Shown here one piece after another: positions 35,178 through 43,091 of a DNA stretch of 64,000 nucleotides. Every line of letters starts with the position of its first letter. The first letter of the stretch is position 1. This DNA is from CAVVST01 sp963750995 (GTDB taxonomy: Bacteria; Acidobacteriota; Vicinamibacteria; Vicinamibacterales; UBA2999). Made by a program: the position numbers and the translations under genes. The notes beneath the pieces are model-generated. The model searched no databases. It saw nothing but the letters and a program-made list of their open reading frames with translations, and had not been told where the DNA came from. Where the stretch lies: the NCBI GenBank assembly GCA_963750995.1, contig CAVVST010000004.1:124001-188000 (forward strand), given 5' to 3'.

Positions 35178-36152
35178 ATGAAAGCAGTTGTCGTGCGTGA
35201 GTTTGGTCCACCCGAAGTGATGAAGCTCGAGGAGGTACCCAATCCGACGCCCGGGCCCGGGCAGGTCGTCGTGCGCGCCAGGGCCATCGGCGTCAATCCG
35301 GTGGAGGTATACATCCGTTCGGGCACCTACGCACGAAAACCGAATCTGCCGTACACGCCAGGCACCGACGTCGGCGGCATCGTCGAAGCTGTCGGCGCCG
35401 ACGTGACGAGCGTGAAAAAGGGCGACCGCGTCTACACGCACGGTGCCGCCCCCGGTTACGGTGGATACGCGGAGCTGCTGCTGTGCGACGAAGCGCAGGT
35501 GCATCCGCTTCCCGACAGAGTCTCGTTTGCGCAGGGGGCCGCGCTCGGCGTGCCGTACGGCACCGCCTGGCGTGCCCTGTTCTCGCGCGCCCAGGCCCGC
35601 CCGGGCGAAACGCTGCTCATTCACGGCGCCAGCGGCGGCGTCGGCGTGGCGGGCACCCAGCTCGCCCGCGCGTACGGGATGCGCGTCATCGGCACGGCCG
35701 GGACTGAAAAAGGGGTCGCCCTCGTCCGCGAGCAGGGCGCGCACGAGGTGCTCAACCACAGCGTCGCCGACTACATGTCAAAGGTGATGGCGCTCACCGG
35801 CGGCCGCGGCGTGGACGTCGTCCTCGAGATGCTGGCCAACGTGAATCTCGATCGCGATCTGGAGGTGCTCGCGCTCCGCGGCCGCGTGATGGTGGTCGGC
35901 AACCGTGGCCGCGTGGAGATTGACCCGCGCAAGATGATGGGGAAGGACGGCACCATTCTCGGTATGACGATGTTCAACGCCACCGCCGAGGATCACAGGA
36001 TGATGCACGCGGCGCTGGTGGCGGGACTCGAGAACGGGACGCTGAACCCGGTGATTGGGCGTGAGATGCCGCTCTCACAAGCGGTACAGGCGCACGCCGC
36101 CGTCATGGAGCCGGGGGCGTACGGAAAGCTTGTTCTGATACCGGAGGCCTGA
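35178..36152 (+). CDS. Quinone oxidoreductase (zinc-independent MDR family)
   Basis: 324 aa NADPH:quinone reductase/zeta-crystallin type. N-terminal GroES-like fold (MKAVVVREFGPPEVMKLEEV, PYTPGTDVGGIVEAVG) and Rossmann fold with LIHGASGGVGVAGTQLA as the NADPH motif. No structural or catalytic zinc Cys cluster is present, as expected for QOR. It carries out two- or one-electron reduction of quinones or enals. AAGGAG lies 7 bp before ATG 35178. The upstream 24-bp repeat array suggests dedicated regulation. The stop TGA is inside the loop of a REP-like hairpin. Confidence 0.9.
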   Translation: MKAVVVREFGPPEVMKLEEVPNPTPGPGQVVVRARAIGVNPVEVYIRSGTYARKPNLPYTPGTDVGGIVEAVGADVTSVKKGDRVYTHGAAPGYGGYAELLLCDEAQVHPLPDRVSFAQGAALGVPYGTAWRALFSRAQARPGETLLIHGASGGVGVAGTQLARAYGMRVIGTAGTEKGVALVREQGAHEVLNHSVADYMSKVMALTGGRGVDVVLEMLANVNLDRDLEVLALRGRVMVVGNRGRVEIDPRKMMGKDGTILGMTMFNATAEDHRMMHAALVAGLENGTLNPVIGREMPLSQAVQAHAAVMEPGAYGKLVLIPEA

Positions 36153-36209
36153 GCCTCCGGCTACCTGACGGCCCCACAGCGGCGGGTCCGCTGGCGGAAC
36201 CCGCCCTAC
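36141..36209. repeat. Two REP-like palindromes between convergent genes
   Basis: CCGGAGGC-CTGA-GCCTCCGG then CTAC (36141-36164), with the oxidoreductase stop TGA in the loop. Next is GGCGGGTCCGC...GCGGAACCCGCC then CTAC (36181-36209), whose CTAC is the TAG stop of the minus-strand SurA/DsbA-like gene. Together they fill the gap between the two genes. Confidence 0.72.
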
Positions 36210-37264
36210 GGCTTGGCCCGGGCCAGTTCGTCGTCGATGATGCTGGCGAAGACCTCGAACGGCTGCGCGCCCGCCACCAGCCGGCCGTTGATGAAGATGC
36301 TGGGCGTCGACCCGACGCCCAGCGCCGAGCCCGCCATCATCTGCTGCTGGACGCGCTCGCCGTACTTGGACGCGTCAAAGCAGGCATTGAACTTCGCCGG
36401 ATCGAGACCGATCCCGGCGGCGTGCTTCTTCAGGTCATCCGGCTGCAGCGCCTGCTGGTTGCTGAAGAGCACGTCGTGCAGCTCCCAGAACTTGCCCTGC
36501 TCACGCGCGCACTGCCCCGCCTCGGCGGCGCGGAACGCCTGCGGATGGATGGACGTCAACGGGAAGTCCTTCCAGACAATGCGCACCCGGTCGCCGTAGG
36601 CTTCCTTGACCTTCTTCAGCGTCGGCATCACCCGCGCGCAGAACGGGCACTGGAAGTCGGAGAACTCCACCAGCGTCACCGGCGCCGTTGCCGCGCCGAG
36701 GGCCGGATCGTCCGCGGCGACGTTGACGGTATAGCGCGGCGGATCGATTACAACGCTGACCGCGGGCCCCGCTTTCCGGAGCTCCGCGACCATCGTCTGG
36801 AACGCGGTGGCACGCTGCTGCTCTTGGAGGTACTGGCGAATCGGCTCGGTCATCTGCGGGAGCGGACGCCCCTGCATCTGGGCCTGGTTCTGCGCGTAGA
36901 ACGCCGCAATCTGACCGTCGGTGACGGGCGTAAGCCGGCGCGCGACTTCGGCATCGCGATATTGCGCCAGGGTCTGCCCCTTCGCCTTGGCGGCCTGCTC
37001 GATCAGCATGTCGGCGACGATCGCGTCGAGCGCCTGCTTCCGCCCGTCATAGAGCTGCTGGACGGCCTGAGCCTGCTCCGTGGGGGAGTCGGCGCGCCAC
37101 CGTTCGTCGAGCTCCTTCACCGTAATCGCCCGCGTCCCCACGCGCGCGGCGACGTCAGAACCGTTCGGAACCGCGGGAACCGTGGCCTGCTGCTGGGCAG
37201 GGGTTGAGCACGCGAGCGCCAGCAGAATGACGAAAGTGGCAAAAAATCTCATGAAGAGGATCAT
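36206..37264 (-). CDS. SurA-like chaperone fused to DsbA-like thioredoxin, lipoprotein
   Basis: 352 aa. A lipoprotein signal (FVILLALACSTP, lipobox Cys) is followed by a SurA/PpiC N-terminal-like helical domain (VGTRAITVKELDERW...ALDAIVADMLIEQAAKAKG). No parvulin domain follows. The C-terminal half is a DsbA/thioredoxin_4 domain with active site FSDFQCPFCARVMP and cis-Pro loop GVGSTPSIFING. It likely combines binding of unfolded envelope proteins with disulfide exchange. ATG 37252 (MRFFATF) is an alternative start. The TAG stop is provided by a REP element. It is the last of two minus-strand genes with the ABM protein. Confidence 0.85.
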   Translation of the reverse strand: MILFMRFFATFVILLALACSTPAQQQATVPAVPNGSDVAARVGTRAITVKELDERWRADSPTEQAQAVQQLYDGRKQALDAIVADMLIEQAAKAKGQTLAQYRDAEVARRLTPVTDGQIAAFYAQNQAQMQGRPLPQMTEPIRQYLQEQQRATAFQTMVAELRKAGPAVSVVIDPPRYTVNVAADDPALGAATAPVTLVEFSDFQCPFCARVMPTLKKVKEAYGDRVRIVWKDFPLTSIHPQAFRAAEAGQCAREQGKFWELHDVLFSNQQALQPDDLKKHAAGIGLDPAKFNACFDASKYGERVQQQMMAGSALGVGSTPSIFINGRLVAGAQPFEVFASIIDDELARAKP

Positions 37265-37282
37265 AACGGGATCGGCCCGGGG

Positions 37283-37585
37283 TCACAGAATGTGGTACCG
37301 CCTGACGTCGGGCGGGCTTTCCACGAGTCCCTCGACCTGGGCACGGGCGGCCTTCAGGTGTGCGGAATTGGCATGTTCGTCGAGCGCTTTTTCACTGTCC
37401 CAGCGCTCAACGAAGCAGAACTCACGGGGATCGGCCGGGTTTCGCAGCAGATCGTACTGGTAGCACCCGATTTCACGCCGGGAGGGAGCGACGAGCGTCA
37501 CGAGCACGGCTTTGACGTCTTCTTCCTTTCCGGCCTTGGCGGTGTATCGCGCCACGACGTGCACTGTAGCTGGCATGGCGGGCAT
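37283..37585 (-). CDS. ABM-domain putative quinol monooxygenase
   Basis: 100 aa, dimeric ferredoxin-like fold of the antibiotic biosynthesis monooxygenase family (YgiN-like). VHVVARYTAKAGKEEDVKAVL, the segment GCYQYDLLRNPADPREF and the typical helix WDSEKALDEHANSAHLKAA are present. YgiN oxidises menadiol-type quinols, but many homologues have unknown substrates. It sits 18 bp upstream of the SurA/DsbA gene on the same strand, suggesting a shared transcript. It is divergent from the VWFA protein. Confidence 0.85.
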   Translation of the reverse strand: MPAMPATVHVVARYTAKAGKEEDVKAVLVTLVAPSRREIGCYQYDLLRNPADPREFCFVERWDSEKALDEHANSAHLKAARAQVEGLVESPPDVRRYHIL

Positions 37586-37639
37586 GTTACGCCAAACCGC
37601 TGTTTACTCCGCGGAACAATCGTTGCTAAGCTCGCCAGT

Positions 37640-38551
37640 ATGCGGCCTTACCTGATACCCGTCGTGGTCGGCGCGCTCGCAGTGTCCCTGGCGGCTCAGG
37701 AGCCGGCTCAAGAGCCGACGTTCCGGTCGAGTACTCGGATTGTGCCGGTGGTTACAACTGTGACCGACGAGCAGGGACGGCTCGTGCCGATGCTCGAGCG
37801 CGAGGAATTCGCGATCCTCGACAACGGCAAGCCGCAGGACATCACGTTCTTTCAGAATGACGTCCAGCCGTTCACCGTGGTCGTCATGCTCGACTACTCG
37901 GCAAGCATGACGGCGAATCTCGATCGACTCAGGGCCGCCGCCGAACAGTTCCTGCTCCGGATGCTGCCTGCGGACAAGGGGCAGGTGGGCGCGTTCAGCG
38001 ACAAGATTCAATTCAGCGGCGAATTTACCAACGACCGGGACGATCTGATCTTCGCGCTGAGGGACCTCCAGTTCGGCAACCCGACCCGCCTCTATGACGC
38101 GATCAGCGAGAGCATCGCCATGCTGCGCGGCGTGGAGGGCCGCAAAGTTGTGCTCGGTTTCACCGACGGCGACGACACCGCCAGCCGGGTCGGAATGGGT
38201 GACGTGCTCGATCGCGCGCGCGACGAAGAGGTGATGATTTATGCCATCGGCCTCGAGTCCGAGTATTTCAACGGCCAGCGGATGGTGCGAACCCGTCCCG
38301 ATCGCGGGCTGCGCCGCCTGGCTGAGGAAACCGGCGGCGGATATTTCGAGCTGAAGAAAACCGACGAACTGGCCCCTACGTTCACGCGCGTCGCGCAGGA
38401 ACTGCACAGCCAGTACACGCTGGGCTTTACCCCGACCACACTCGACGGCAAGGAGCACAAGCTGGTGGTCCGCATGAAGCAGCCGGGCATGGCCGCGCGG
38501 GCACGGCGCACGTACATCGCCTCGCCGGAACGGCTCACCGAGTCTCGATGA
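37640..38551 (+). CDS. VWFA-related secreted protein with intact MIDAS
   Basis: 303 aa, signal MRPYLIPVVVGALAVSLAAQ. Acidobacterial VWFA-related domain: a beta-strand lead FRSSTRIVPVVTTVTDEQGRLVPML, EEFAILDNGKPQDITFF, then the VWA fold with MIDAS DYSASM, plus TRLYDAISE (Thr) and GFTDGDD (Asp). Unlike the homologue at 25.6 kb the metal site looks complete. The stop overlaps the frataxin-like gene's ATG (ATGA). The role is unknown; presumably a metal-dependent surface or periplasmic ligand-binding protein. Confidence 0.87.
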   Translation: MRPYLIPVVVGALAVSLAAQEPAQEPTFRSSTRIVPVVTTVTDEQGRLVPMLEREEFAILDNGKPQDITFFQNDVQPFTVVVMLDYSASMTANLDRLRAAAEQFLLRMLPADKGQVGAFSDKIQFSGEFTNDRDDLIFALRDLQFGNPTRLYDAISESIAMLRGVEGRKVVLGFTDGDDTASRVGMGDVLDRARDEEVMIYAIGLESEYFNGQRMVRTRPDRGLRRLAEETGGGYFELKKTDELAPTFTRVAQELHSQYTLGFTPTTLDGKEHKLVVRMKQPGMAARARRTYIASPERLTESR

Positions 38552-38877
38552 CGAGCGCCGCGCTCACCGAACAGGACTTCCGGCTCGAAGCCGACCGCGC
38601 CCTCGAGCAGGCCCAGCACGCCTTGCTGCCGCTCGCTGATGAGCAGGGCTTCGAAGTGGAGCTCCAGAACGGCGTCCTGCAGCTCATCTTTGAGGACCCC
38701 TCCCCCGCTAAGTTCGTGGTCAGCCCAAACGCACCCGTGCGCCAGGTGTGGGTTTCAGCGTTGTCGCGCAGCTACAAACTGTCCTGGACTGGCGACGCCT
38801 CGACCTTTACGCTGGACGGCGAGCGGCTGAGCGCACTTCTGGAGCGTCTCGCCCGGGAACACCTTCACCGGCCGTAA
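38548..38877 (+). CDS. cyaY: Frataxin-like protein CyaY
   Basis: 109 aa matching the frataxin/CyaY fold: an acidic N-terminal helix (LTEQDFRLEADRALEQAQHALL), strands GFEVELQNGVLQLIFED, then KFVVSPNAPVRQVWVSALSRSYKLSW and a final helix. Frataxins bind Fe and tune IscS-driven Fe-S cluster assembly in the cytoplasm. The helix-1 acidic residues for iron are fewer than in E. coli CyaY. The 4-bp ATGA overlap with a secreted VWFA protein is an odd operon pairing; no isc genes are nearby. Probability rests on the QVW-S and W motifs. Confidence 0.75.
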   Translation: MTSAALTEQDFRLEADRALEQAQHALLPLADEQGFEVELQNGVLQLIFEDPSPAKFVVSPNAPVRQVWVSALSRSYKLSWTGDASTFTLDGERLSALLERLAREHLHRP

Positions 38878-38913
38878 CTGGCTCATCACTTGCACTTTAG
38901 GTCTGCGTACGGA

Positions 38914-39288
38914 ATGCAGGCCTGGAATAAGACATTCATTACGGCTGTGGTCGGCGTCGCGCTGACGACGGCAACCTTCACGGCGCCGCTCGGAGCGCAG
39001 GCCCGCGGACGAGGGCGCGGGAATACCGAATCTTCTCCGAGGAGTGGGCCGGGCCGCGTCATGCCGCAGAAATACGAGGAGCCCGCGTTCGCGCGCGGCT
39101 ACGCGGCGGGCAAGGAGCGTGGACTCGCTGACGCGAAGAAAGGCGACCGGTACGACCCCGTCGCCAGCCGCGAGTATCGCGACGGCGACCTCGGGTACGC
39201 CGCGTCGTATGGCTCGCGCGACGCCTACAAATCAAACTACCGCGCCGGTTTCCGCCAGGGCTACGAAGAGGGATACCGGAAACGCTGA
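38914..39288 (+). CDS. Small exported Gly/Tyr/Arg-rich protein
   Basis: 124 aa with signal peptide (ITAVVGVALTTATFTAPLGAQA), a basic low-complexity linker (RGRGRGNTESSPRSGPGR) and a repetitive C-terminal half. In that half, motifs of the form Y-x2-G-x3-G-x2-D/E recur (FARGYAAGKERGLADAKKG, YRDGDLGYAASYGSR, FRQGYEEGYRKR). The spacing suggests amphipathic helices in a periplasmic or surface-associated protein. No named family recognised. It sits between CyaY and the DUF5916 gene in the same direction. Confidence 0.6.
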   Translation: MQAWNKTFITAVVGVALTTATFTAPLGAQARGRGRGNTESSPRSGPGRVMPQKYEEPAFARGYAAGKERGLADAKKGDRYDPVASREYRDGDLGYAASYGSRDAYKSNYRAGFRQGYEEGYRKR

Positions 39289-39308
39289 TCAGATACGATC
39301 GCCGCTTC

Positions 39309-41459
39309 ATGCGGTACCTGATACCTGGCTTACTTTTAACGTTTATCCTCGCATCGGCTTCGGTAGCGTCGGCGCAAACGGACCCGGACGCAATCCGCGC
39401 CACCAAACGCCTCCAGCCGCTGCGCATCACGGAACCGATCGTCATCGACGGCCGGCTGACCGAGTCGTCATGGGGGCTCGCCGAGGTCGGGCTGGATTTC
39501 TATCAGCAGGAACCTGACGAAGGCGCGCTCACATCAGAACCAAGCGAGATCCGGTTTCTCTACGATGACGACGCGCTATATTTCGCCGGGACCTTCGCCG
39601 ACAGCGACCCGCGCGGCCCGATCGTCGACGACCTGAAGCGTGACTTCGAAGGCCGCAACGGCGACATCGTCGGCCTCAGCCTCGACACCTTCGGCGACTA
39701 CACGGCATACAACTTCAACGTCAACGGCGCCGGCGTGCTGCGCGACACCCAGTCGCACGAGGACGGCCGGGTGTTCAACGCCAACTGGGACGCGTTGTGG
39801 TCGGCCGCGACGCATCGGTACGAGGGCGGATGGACGCTCGAGGTGCGGATCCCGTTCAAGACCATGCGCTTCCCCGAGGCCGAGGAGCAGGACTGGGGCA
39901 TGAACGTCTTCCGGCTGATTCGCCGCAAGAACGAATTCACGTACTGGTCGCCGCAGCCGCGCCAGTTCAACGCCTACAAGATTTCCTACGGCGGCCGGCT
40001 CTCCGGAATCCGCGGCGTACAGCCCGGTCGCAATCTGCAGTTGAAGCCGTTCTACACGGGCGCCGCATCGAACCTGCAGCTGCCGAACCTCGATCGCCGC
40101 TGGGACGGCGACGCCGGTCTCGACGCCAAGTACGGCGTCGGCACTTCGCTCGCACTGGACCTCACGCTGCACACCGATTTCTCGCAGGTGGAGGTGGACG
40201 AGCAGCAGATCAACCTGACGCGGTTCTCGCTGTTCTTCCCCGAAAAACGCGAGTTCTTTCTCGAGAACCAGGGCGCGTTCCGCATCGGCGATCTCAGCGG
40301 CCGCACGCTGATTCCCTTCTTCAGCCGCCGCATCGGCCTGTCGGACGCCGGGCAGCCGATCCCGATTCTCGGCGGCGCACGCCTGACCGGACGCCAGGGC
40401 GATTACACGCTCGGGCTGCTGAACATTCAGACCGAGCGGTTCGACGGCCGGCCGGCGGACAACTTCTCGACGTTCCGCGCCGCGCGCAACTTCGGCGGGT
40501 CGTCGATTGGCGGCTTCTATCTCGGCCGCGAAGCCTCGGGGATTGCCGGCCACAACCGTGTCGCCGGCGCCGACATCCACTTGAACCTGCGACAGGCGAT
40601 GGACCTGTTCGGCTTCGTGATGGCCAGCGAAACCACGGGCGCGCGGAGCGCGACGGCGGGACGCGCGTCATTTGCGATCACCCAGCGGACGTATTCGGCC
40701 GACGTCTCGTACACGAATATTGCGCCCGACTTTCGCAACGATCTGGGCTTCATCTCGCGCGGCGATATCGGATTGTTCTCCTGGGATGCGGCGCGCCATT
40801 TTCGATCGACGCGCCCGGACGCACGCCTGCGCGTGCTCTCGTTCGGCACACTGGGAGAGCGGTTCGACGACAGCGGCCACTCGACGCTGAACAGCCGGCG
40901 GGTGCGCGCGTATTCACGGCAGAGCTTTTCGGACGGCGGCAGCCTGAACACCAACGTGGACTGGAATTACGAGCGGCTGCTGCAGCCGTTCCAGGTGAGC
41001 CGCAGCGTGGCGATCGTCCCGGGCGAGTACCAGTTTGCCCAGGCCATTGGCGGCTACACGTCCAATGCCAGCAACGCGGTGTCGTTCTCGACCGATCTGA
41101 CCGCGGGTGAGTTCTACTCCGGGACCATCCGCGGCGTCACCGGCAGCCTCCGCTGGCGCGTCAACACAAACCTGTCTGCATCAACCAGCGTCGAAACCAA
41201 CGTCGTCGATCTGCCGGAGGGCGAATTCGACACGCAGCTCGCGCGGTTCAGGGTGGACTACTCCTTCAATACCCGGATGTTCCTGAATTCGTTCGTGCAG
41301 TACAACAACGCGACGTCGAGCTGGCTGACCAACATCCGGTATCGCTTCATGTATCGGCCGCTGAGCGATTTCTACGTGGTTTACAACGACGTGCGAACCG
41401 CGGGGCGGCCCGATCAGCGCACGTTCGCGATCAAGCACACTTTGATGATGGCCTTCTGA
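39309..41459 (+). CDS. DUF5916 outer-membrane protein with CBM9-like domain
   Basis: 716 aa. Signal to VASAQ. The N-terminal carbohydrate-binding family 9-like domain (PIVIDGRLTESSWGLAEV...YDDDALYFAGTFADSDP) is followed by the DUF5916 barrel (QLKPFYTGAASNLQ...FFPEKREFFLENQGAF...PFFSRRIGL). It ends KHTLMMAF with a terminal Phe as for a beta-barrel. Such proteins often accompany peptidases or TonB receptors and may take up or display glycans or peptides; no partner is obvious here. The TGA stop is the first three bases of a TGATTTGTGATT repeat. Confidence 0.87.
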   Translation: MRYLIPGLLLTFILASASVASAQTDPDAIRATKRLQPLRITEPIVIDGRLTESSWGLAEVGLDFYQQEPDEGALTSEPSEIRFLYDDDALYFAGTFADSDPRGPIVDDLKRDFEGRNGDIVGLSLDTFGDYTAYNFNVNGAGVLRDTQSHEDGRVFNANWDALWSAATHRYEGGWTLEVRIPFKTMRFPEAEEQDWGMNVFRLIRRKNEFTYWSPQPRQFNAYKISYGGRLSGIRGVQPGRNLQLKPFYTGAASNLQLPNLDRRWDGDAGLDAKYGVGTSLALDLTLHTDFSQVEVDEQQINLTRFSLFFPEKREFFLENQGAFRIGDLSGRTLIPFFSRRIGLSDAGQPIPILGGARLTGRQGDYTLGLLNIQTERFDGRPADNFSTFRAARNFGGSSIGGFYLGREASGIAGHNRVAGADIHLNLRQAMDLFGFVMASETTGARSATAGRASFAITQRTYSADVSYTNIAPDFRNDLGFISRGDIGLFSWDAARHFRSTRPDARLRVLSFGTLGERFDDSGHSTLNSRRVRAYSRQSFSDGGSLNTNVDWNYERLLQPFQVSRSVAIVPGEYQFAQAIGGYTSNASNAVSFSTDLTAGEFYSGTIRGVTGSLRWRVNTNLSASTSVETNVVDLPEGEFDTQLARFRVDYSFNTRMFLNSFVQYNNATSSWLTNIRYRFMYRPLSDFYVVYNDVRTAGRPDQRTFAIKHTLMMAF

Positions 41460-41516
41460 TTTGTGATTGGGAATTGCAGTCGCAAATCACAAATCACAAA
41501 TCACTTAATCGCAAAT
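41457..41516. repeat. ATCACAAATC-type inverted repeat spanning two convergent stops
   Basis: TGATTTGTGATTGGG, a short centre and CGCAAATCACAAATCACAA then ATCACTTAATCGCAAAT. The plus-strand DUF5916 stop (TGA 41457-41459) starts the left arm. The minus-strand FG-GAP gene's last codons and stop (FAIK then TGA at 41501) are inside the right arm. The same words occur at 58.87-58.94 kb. It is strikingly AT-rich for this genome. Confidence 0.7.
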
Positions 41517-43075
41517 AGGTATGCGGCCCCGGTGCCTTCGTCCTTCATCCGCGCGCCCGCCACAACTGTTCGTCCATCGCCGCTGATCGCCACCGCGCTG
41601 CCGAACTCGTCGTACGACGCGGTGTTCGACGCCTTGACGTACGCGAGCTGTCTCCACGTCGTTCCGGTGCGGCCGTAGATATACGCCGCACCCGAGTCCT
41701 CCGCCGAGTCATCATCCTGCGGTCCGTTCACGCCGGTCGCCGCGCTGTCTTCCATCGGCGCGCCGACGAATACCCGGCTGCCGTCGCCGTTGATCGACAG
41801 GCGGACGGCGAACCAATCCTCAAGATCGGGGTTCGACGCCTTGAGGAACGCCTGTTTAACCCAGGTGGCGCCGCTGCGCGCCCAGATGTACACGGCGCCG
41901 ACGGAGCCGGCGGCAAGATCGGGCGGAAACGTGTCGATATCGCAGCCCGGCGGATTGATCCCGCCGTTCAAGCAGCTTTCCTCCGCCGTGCCGGCGGCGA
42001 TGGTGTTGCCGTCGCCGCTGATGGCGACGGTGTAGCCAAGAGCATCGTTGCGCTGCGATCGGGAGCCCTTGAAATACCCGGTCTGCCGCCACGCACCGCC
42101 GCGGCGGTCGAAGGCGTAGATCGCACCGGTGCCATTGCCGCCGTTGTCATCGGGCGGGTTCACGCTCTTGCCTGAACCATCCTCGTCGTACGCTGCCACC
42201 GCGAGCGAGTTTCCGTCGTCGCTCAGGCCGACGCCGTATCCGAACAGGTCGTTCGCCTCGTTGTTGTTGCTCTTGAGATACGCCTGCTGCACCCAGGTGT
42301 CGCCGGTCTTTGCGAAGACGTAGACCGCGCCCGCCGAGGCGGCTGTGTCGTTGTTCTGTGCGCCGTTGATGCCGGTGGCGTTGCCGTCTTCCGAGACGGC
42401 GCCAACCGCCAGCGTGCGACCGTCGCCGCTCAGAGACACCGAGAAGCCAAACTGATCGCCCTCGATGTCGTCGCCGGTGCCCTTGCGGCCCGTGTTCGAG
42501 GCCTTGATATAGGAATGCTGCGACCAGGCGTTGCCGGCCCGCGTGAAGACATAGACCGCGCCGGCCTGTGGAATCGAGTCGTCGTGCTGGTTGCCGTTGA
42601 CGCCGATGGCAGCACTCGCTTCCCACGGGGCGGCGACGGCGAGCGTGCCGCCGTCGCGGCTGAGCGAGAGGCTGAGGCCGAACATGTCGCTGCCGCCGCT
42701 GTTCGACGCTTTGATGTAAGCCTGCTGCGTCCAGGTGTCGCCGCGGCGGAAATACACGTACACCGCGCCGGAGTTATAGAGCGAGTTGTCGTCCTGGTTG
42801 CCGTTGATGCCGCGGGCGGCGCTGCTCTCGTGCGGCGCGCCGACGGCCACCGTCGTCCCGTCACCGCTCACGGCAAGCGCGTTGCCGATATGCCCGGGCA
42901 GCGAGCCGCCGCACGCGAAGTGATCGGCGCCTTCGGCGTTCGAGGCCTTGAGATACGCCAGCTGGCTGACGGGCCGGACGCCCTGGGCTTCCTGCCCGGC
43001 ACCTGTCGCGACGGCGGCGGCGACCGCCGCCGCGGCGCCGCCGAGGAATAGCGTCAGCCGGGCCCTGTGAATCAT
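41501..43075 (-). CDS. FG-GAP (integrin-like) repeat protein
   Basis: 524 aa, exported. About seven beta-propeller blades, each of the form AYLKASN...D-FG-A-A-SGDG-T-AVGA...G-AVYVF-R-G-TW-QQ. Examples are GNALAVSGDGTTVAVGAPH and FGFSVSLSGDGRTLAVGAV. Alternating insertions are ATGINGAQNNDTA-type loops that could bind Ca (Asp/Asn-rich). A seven-bladed propeller of secreted surface proteins is the best structural guess; the ligand is unknown. The last four residues are encoded by an intergenic repeat. Confidence 0.85.
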   Translation of the reverse strand: MIHRARLTLFLGGAAAAVAAAVATGAGQEAQGVRPVSQLAYLKASNAEGADHFACGGSLPGHIGNALAVSGDGTTVAVGAPHESSAARGINGNQDDNSLYNSGAVYVYFRRGDTWTQQAYIKASNSGGSDMFGLSLSLSRDGGTLAVAAPWEASAAIGVNGNQHDDSIPQAGAVYVFTRAGNAWSQHSYIKASNTGRKGTGDDIEGDQFGFSVSLSGDGRTLAVGAVSEDGNATGINGAQNNDTAASAGAVYVFAKTGDTWVQQAYLKSNNNEANDLFGYGVGLSDDGNSLAVAAYDEDGSGKSVNPPDDNGGNGTGAIYAFDRRGGAWRQTGYFKGSRSQRNDALGYTVAISGDGNTIAAGTAEESCLNGGINPPGCDIDTFPPDLAAGSVGAVYIWARSGATWVKQAFLKASNPDLEDWFAVRLSINGDGSRVFVGAPMEDSAATGVNGPQDDDSAEDSGAAYIYGRTGTTWRQLAYVKASNTASYDEFGSAVAISGDGRTVVAGARMKDEGTGAAYLFAIK

Positions 43076-43091
43076 GGGCCCGACTTATACC

